A stretch of 64,000 nucleotides of DNA from Actinoplanes sp. TBRC 11911 (lineage in GTDB: Bacteria; Actinomycetota; Actinomycetes; Mycobacteriales; Micromonosporaceae): assembly GCF_012933445.1 (NCBI RefSeq), contig NZ_JABBNC010000001.1, forward strand, positions 310,001 through 374,000, written 5' to 3'. A model generated the notes under the pieces. The model worked only from the letters and a program-made list of their open reading frames with translations, was not told the DNA's origin and did not search any database. Numbering within the stretch: the first letter of the stretch is position 1; each line of letters opens with the position of its first letter. Of this stretch, positions 63,320 through 64,000 are shown one piece after another. Both the position numbers and the translations under genes were made by a program.

Positions 63320-64000
63320 TTATTTCCCGGAAATTTTCGTACGGGCCGAGCGTCCGCGCTTAGCCTCGGCCGACGGCGGGAACACGAAGTCGGCCTGCCT
63401 GGTGCTGTTGCGCACGACCAGCGTCGTGTCGATGTCGATACGGCTGAACGCCAGGTCCGGCTCGTCGGCGAGGCGCAGCACCAGGTGCACGGCCTGCTCG
63501 GCCATCGCGACCAGCGGGACGTGGACGGTGGTCAGCGGCGGCACCGCCCACTGCGCGATCGACAGGTCGTCATACCCGACGACCGAAAGATCCGCGGGGA
63601 TCGCCAGCCCGAGCGAGCGGGCCGCCTCGTAGACGCCCAGCGCGTACAGGTCGGAGGAAGCGAAAATGGCGGTGGGCCGCTCCGGCAGGGAGAGCAACGC
63701 GAGGCCCTCGGCCAGGCCGTCGGCGTGGTGGAACTCGCCGGACCGGACGAGCTCCGGGGCGACCGGGAGGCCGGACGCGTCCAGCGCGGCGCGGTAGCCG
63801 GACAGGCGCGCCGTCGAGGCCATCATGTCGCCGGGGCCGGTGATGATCCCGATGCGCCGGTGGCCCAGGTCGATCAGGTGACGGGTGGCCAGGTAGCCGC
63901 CGTTCCAGTCGGCCGAGCCGACGGACGGCACATCCGGTGCCGGCGCGCCCGCGGGGTCGATCGCGACGAGCGGGATGTCGCGCGACAGCAGCCGCTGCTT
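63320..64000 (-). CDS. LacI-family transcriptional regulator (partial, N-terminus beyond window)
   Basis: Visible 226 residues are the ligand-binding core of a LacI repressor: LSRDIPLVAIDPAG, ATRHLIDLGHRRIGIITGPG, RPTAIFASSDLYALGVYEAA, ADLSVVGYDDLSIAQW and PPLTTVHVPLVAMAEQAV. The helix-turn-helix is outside the window, so DNA binding is inferred from family. It lies upstream of the sugar operon on the same strand and probably represses it. Confidence 0.93.
   Translation of the reverse strand, partial: KQRLLSRDIPLVAIDPAGAPAPDVPSVGSADWNGGYLATRHLIDLGHRRIGIITGPGDMMASTARLSGYRAALDASGLPVAPELVRSGEFHHADGLAEGLALLSLPERPTAIFASSDLYALGVYEAARSLGLAIPADLSVVGYDDLSIAQWAVPPLTTVHVPLVAMAEQAVHLVLRLADEPDLAFSRIDIDTTLVVRNSTRQADFVFPPSAEAKRGRSARTKISGK

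Overview
The window is a very GC-rich, gene-dense chromosomal segment with high-GC actinobacterial habits. It has GTG/TTG starts, many ATGA/GTGA stop-start overlaps, short GC-rich ABC lipoprotein signal peptides, PadR, AraC, ROK and LacI regulators, and DesK/NarL-type histidine kinases with LuxR regulators. I read it as an actinobacterium, probably a soil/saprophytic Micromonosporales- or Streptomyces-like organism; the order-level placement is inference. I saw no rRNA, tRNA, CRISPR array, prophage or intact insertion sequence.

Layout. 1-7310: a Dpp-type peptide/oligosaccharide ABC transporter (minus strand) opposite a ROK repressor, an M81 metallopeptidase and a ROK sugar kinase. 7503-9378: a DUF1062 protein and an unknown membrane protein. 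9379-10252: the only long non-coding stretch, packed with repeats, including a MITE-like element (17-bp inverted ends, 8-bp flanking direct repeats, 61-bp internal tandem repeats) and a separate long hairpin. 10253-18850: a glycosyltransferase, a PadR/membrane pair, a DNA glycosylase, an SDR/AraC pair, and an ABC exporter coupled to a two-component system. 18892-19952: a two-gene wHTH-MNT/HEPN toxin-antitoxin-like module. 20045-27259: a ROK regulator, sugar ABC transporter and GH38 alpha-mannosidase locus. 27308-32063: a sensory island with two single-domain receivers, a kinase fragment ending after its DHp domain, a PP2C-like regulator and a hybrid histidine kinase. The kinase's membrane domain matches plant ethylene receptors residue for residue at five key positions. 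32121-37555: hydrolase, APC permease, GAF kinase, M48 protease.

37644-41446: a CopC protein, then an uncharacterised, translationally coupled trio: acyl-CoA-dehydrogenase-like flavoprotein, cytosolic PhnD-like binding protein, and a TusA-like/diiron ferritin-like fusion. 41464-45338: an envelope-stress-like DUF2089/small membrane/SHOCT-like operon, an ArsR/CDF metal efflux pair and a CNNM/CorC protein. 46805-50605: a GNAT, acyl ligase, PLP decarboxylase and acyl carrier protein module that should make and transfer an amino-acyl group. 50643-57397: YcnI, HD, secreted GH3 glucosidase, CotH kinase plus partner, DUF1877. 57564-64000: a LacI-headed operon (minus strand) of sugar ABC importer, tautomerase, NAD-epimerase and aldo-keto reductase, probably for import and oxidative breakdown of an unusual sugar.

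The strongest candidates for something new are the ethylene-receptor-like kinase island, the flavoprotein/PBP/TusA-ferritin trio, the amino-acyl carrier module and the MITE-like element. All functional statements come from reading motifs and context; no database search was run.
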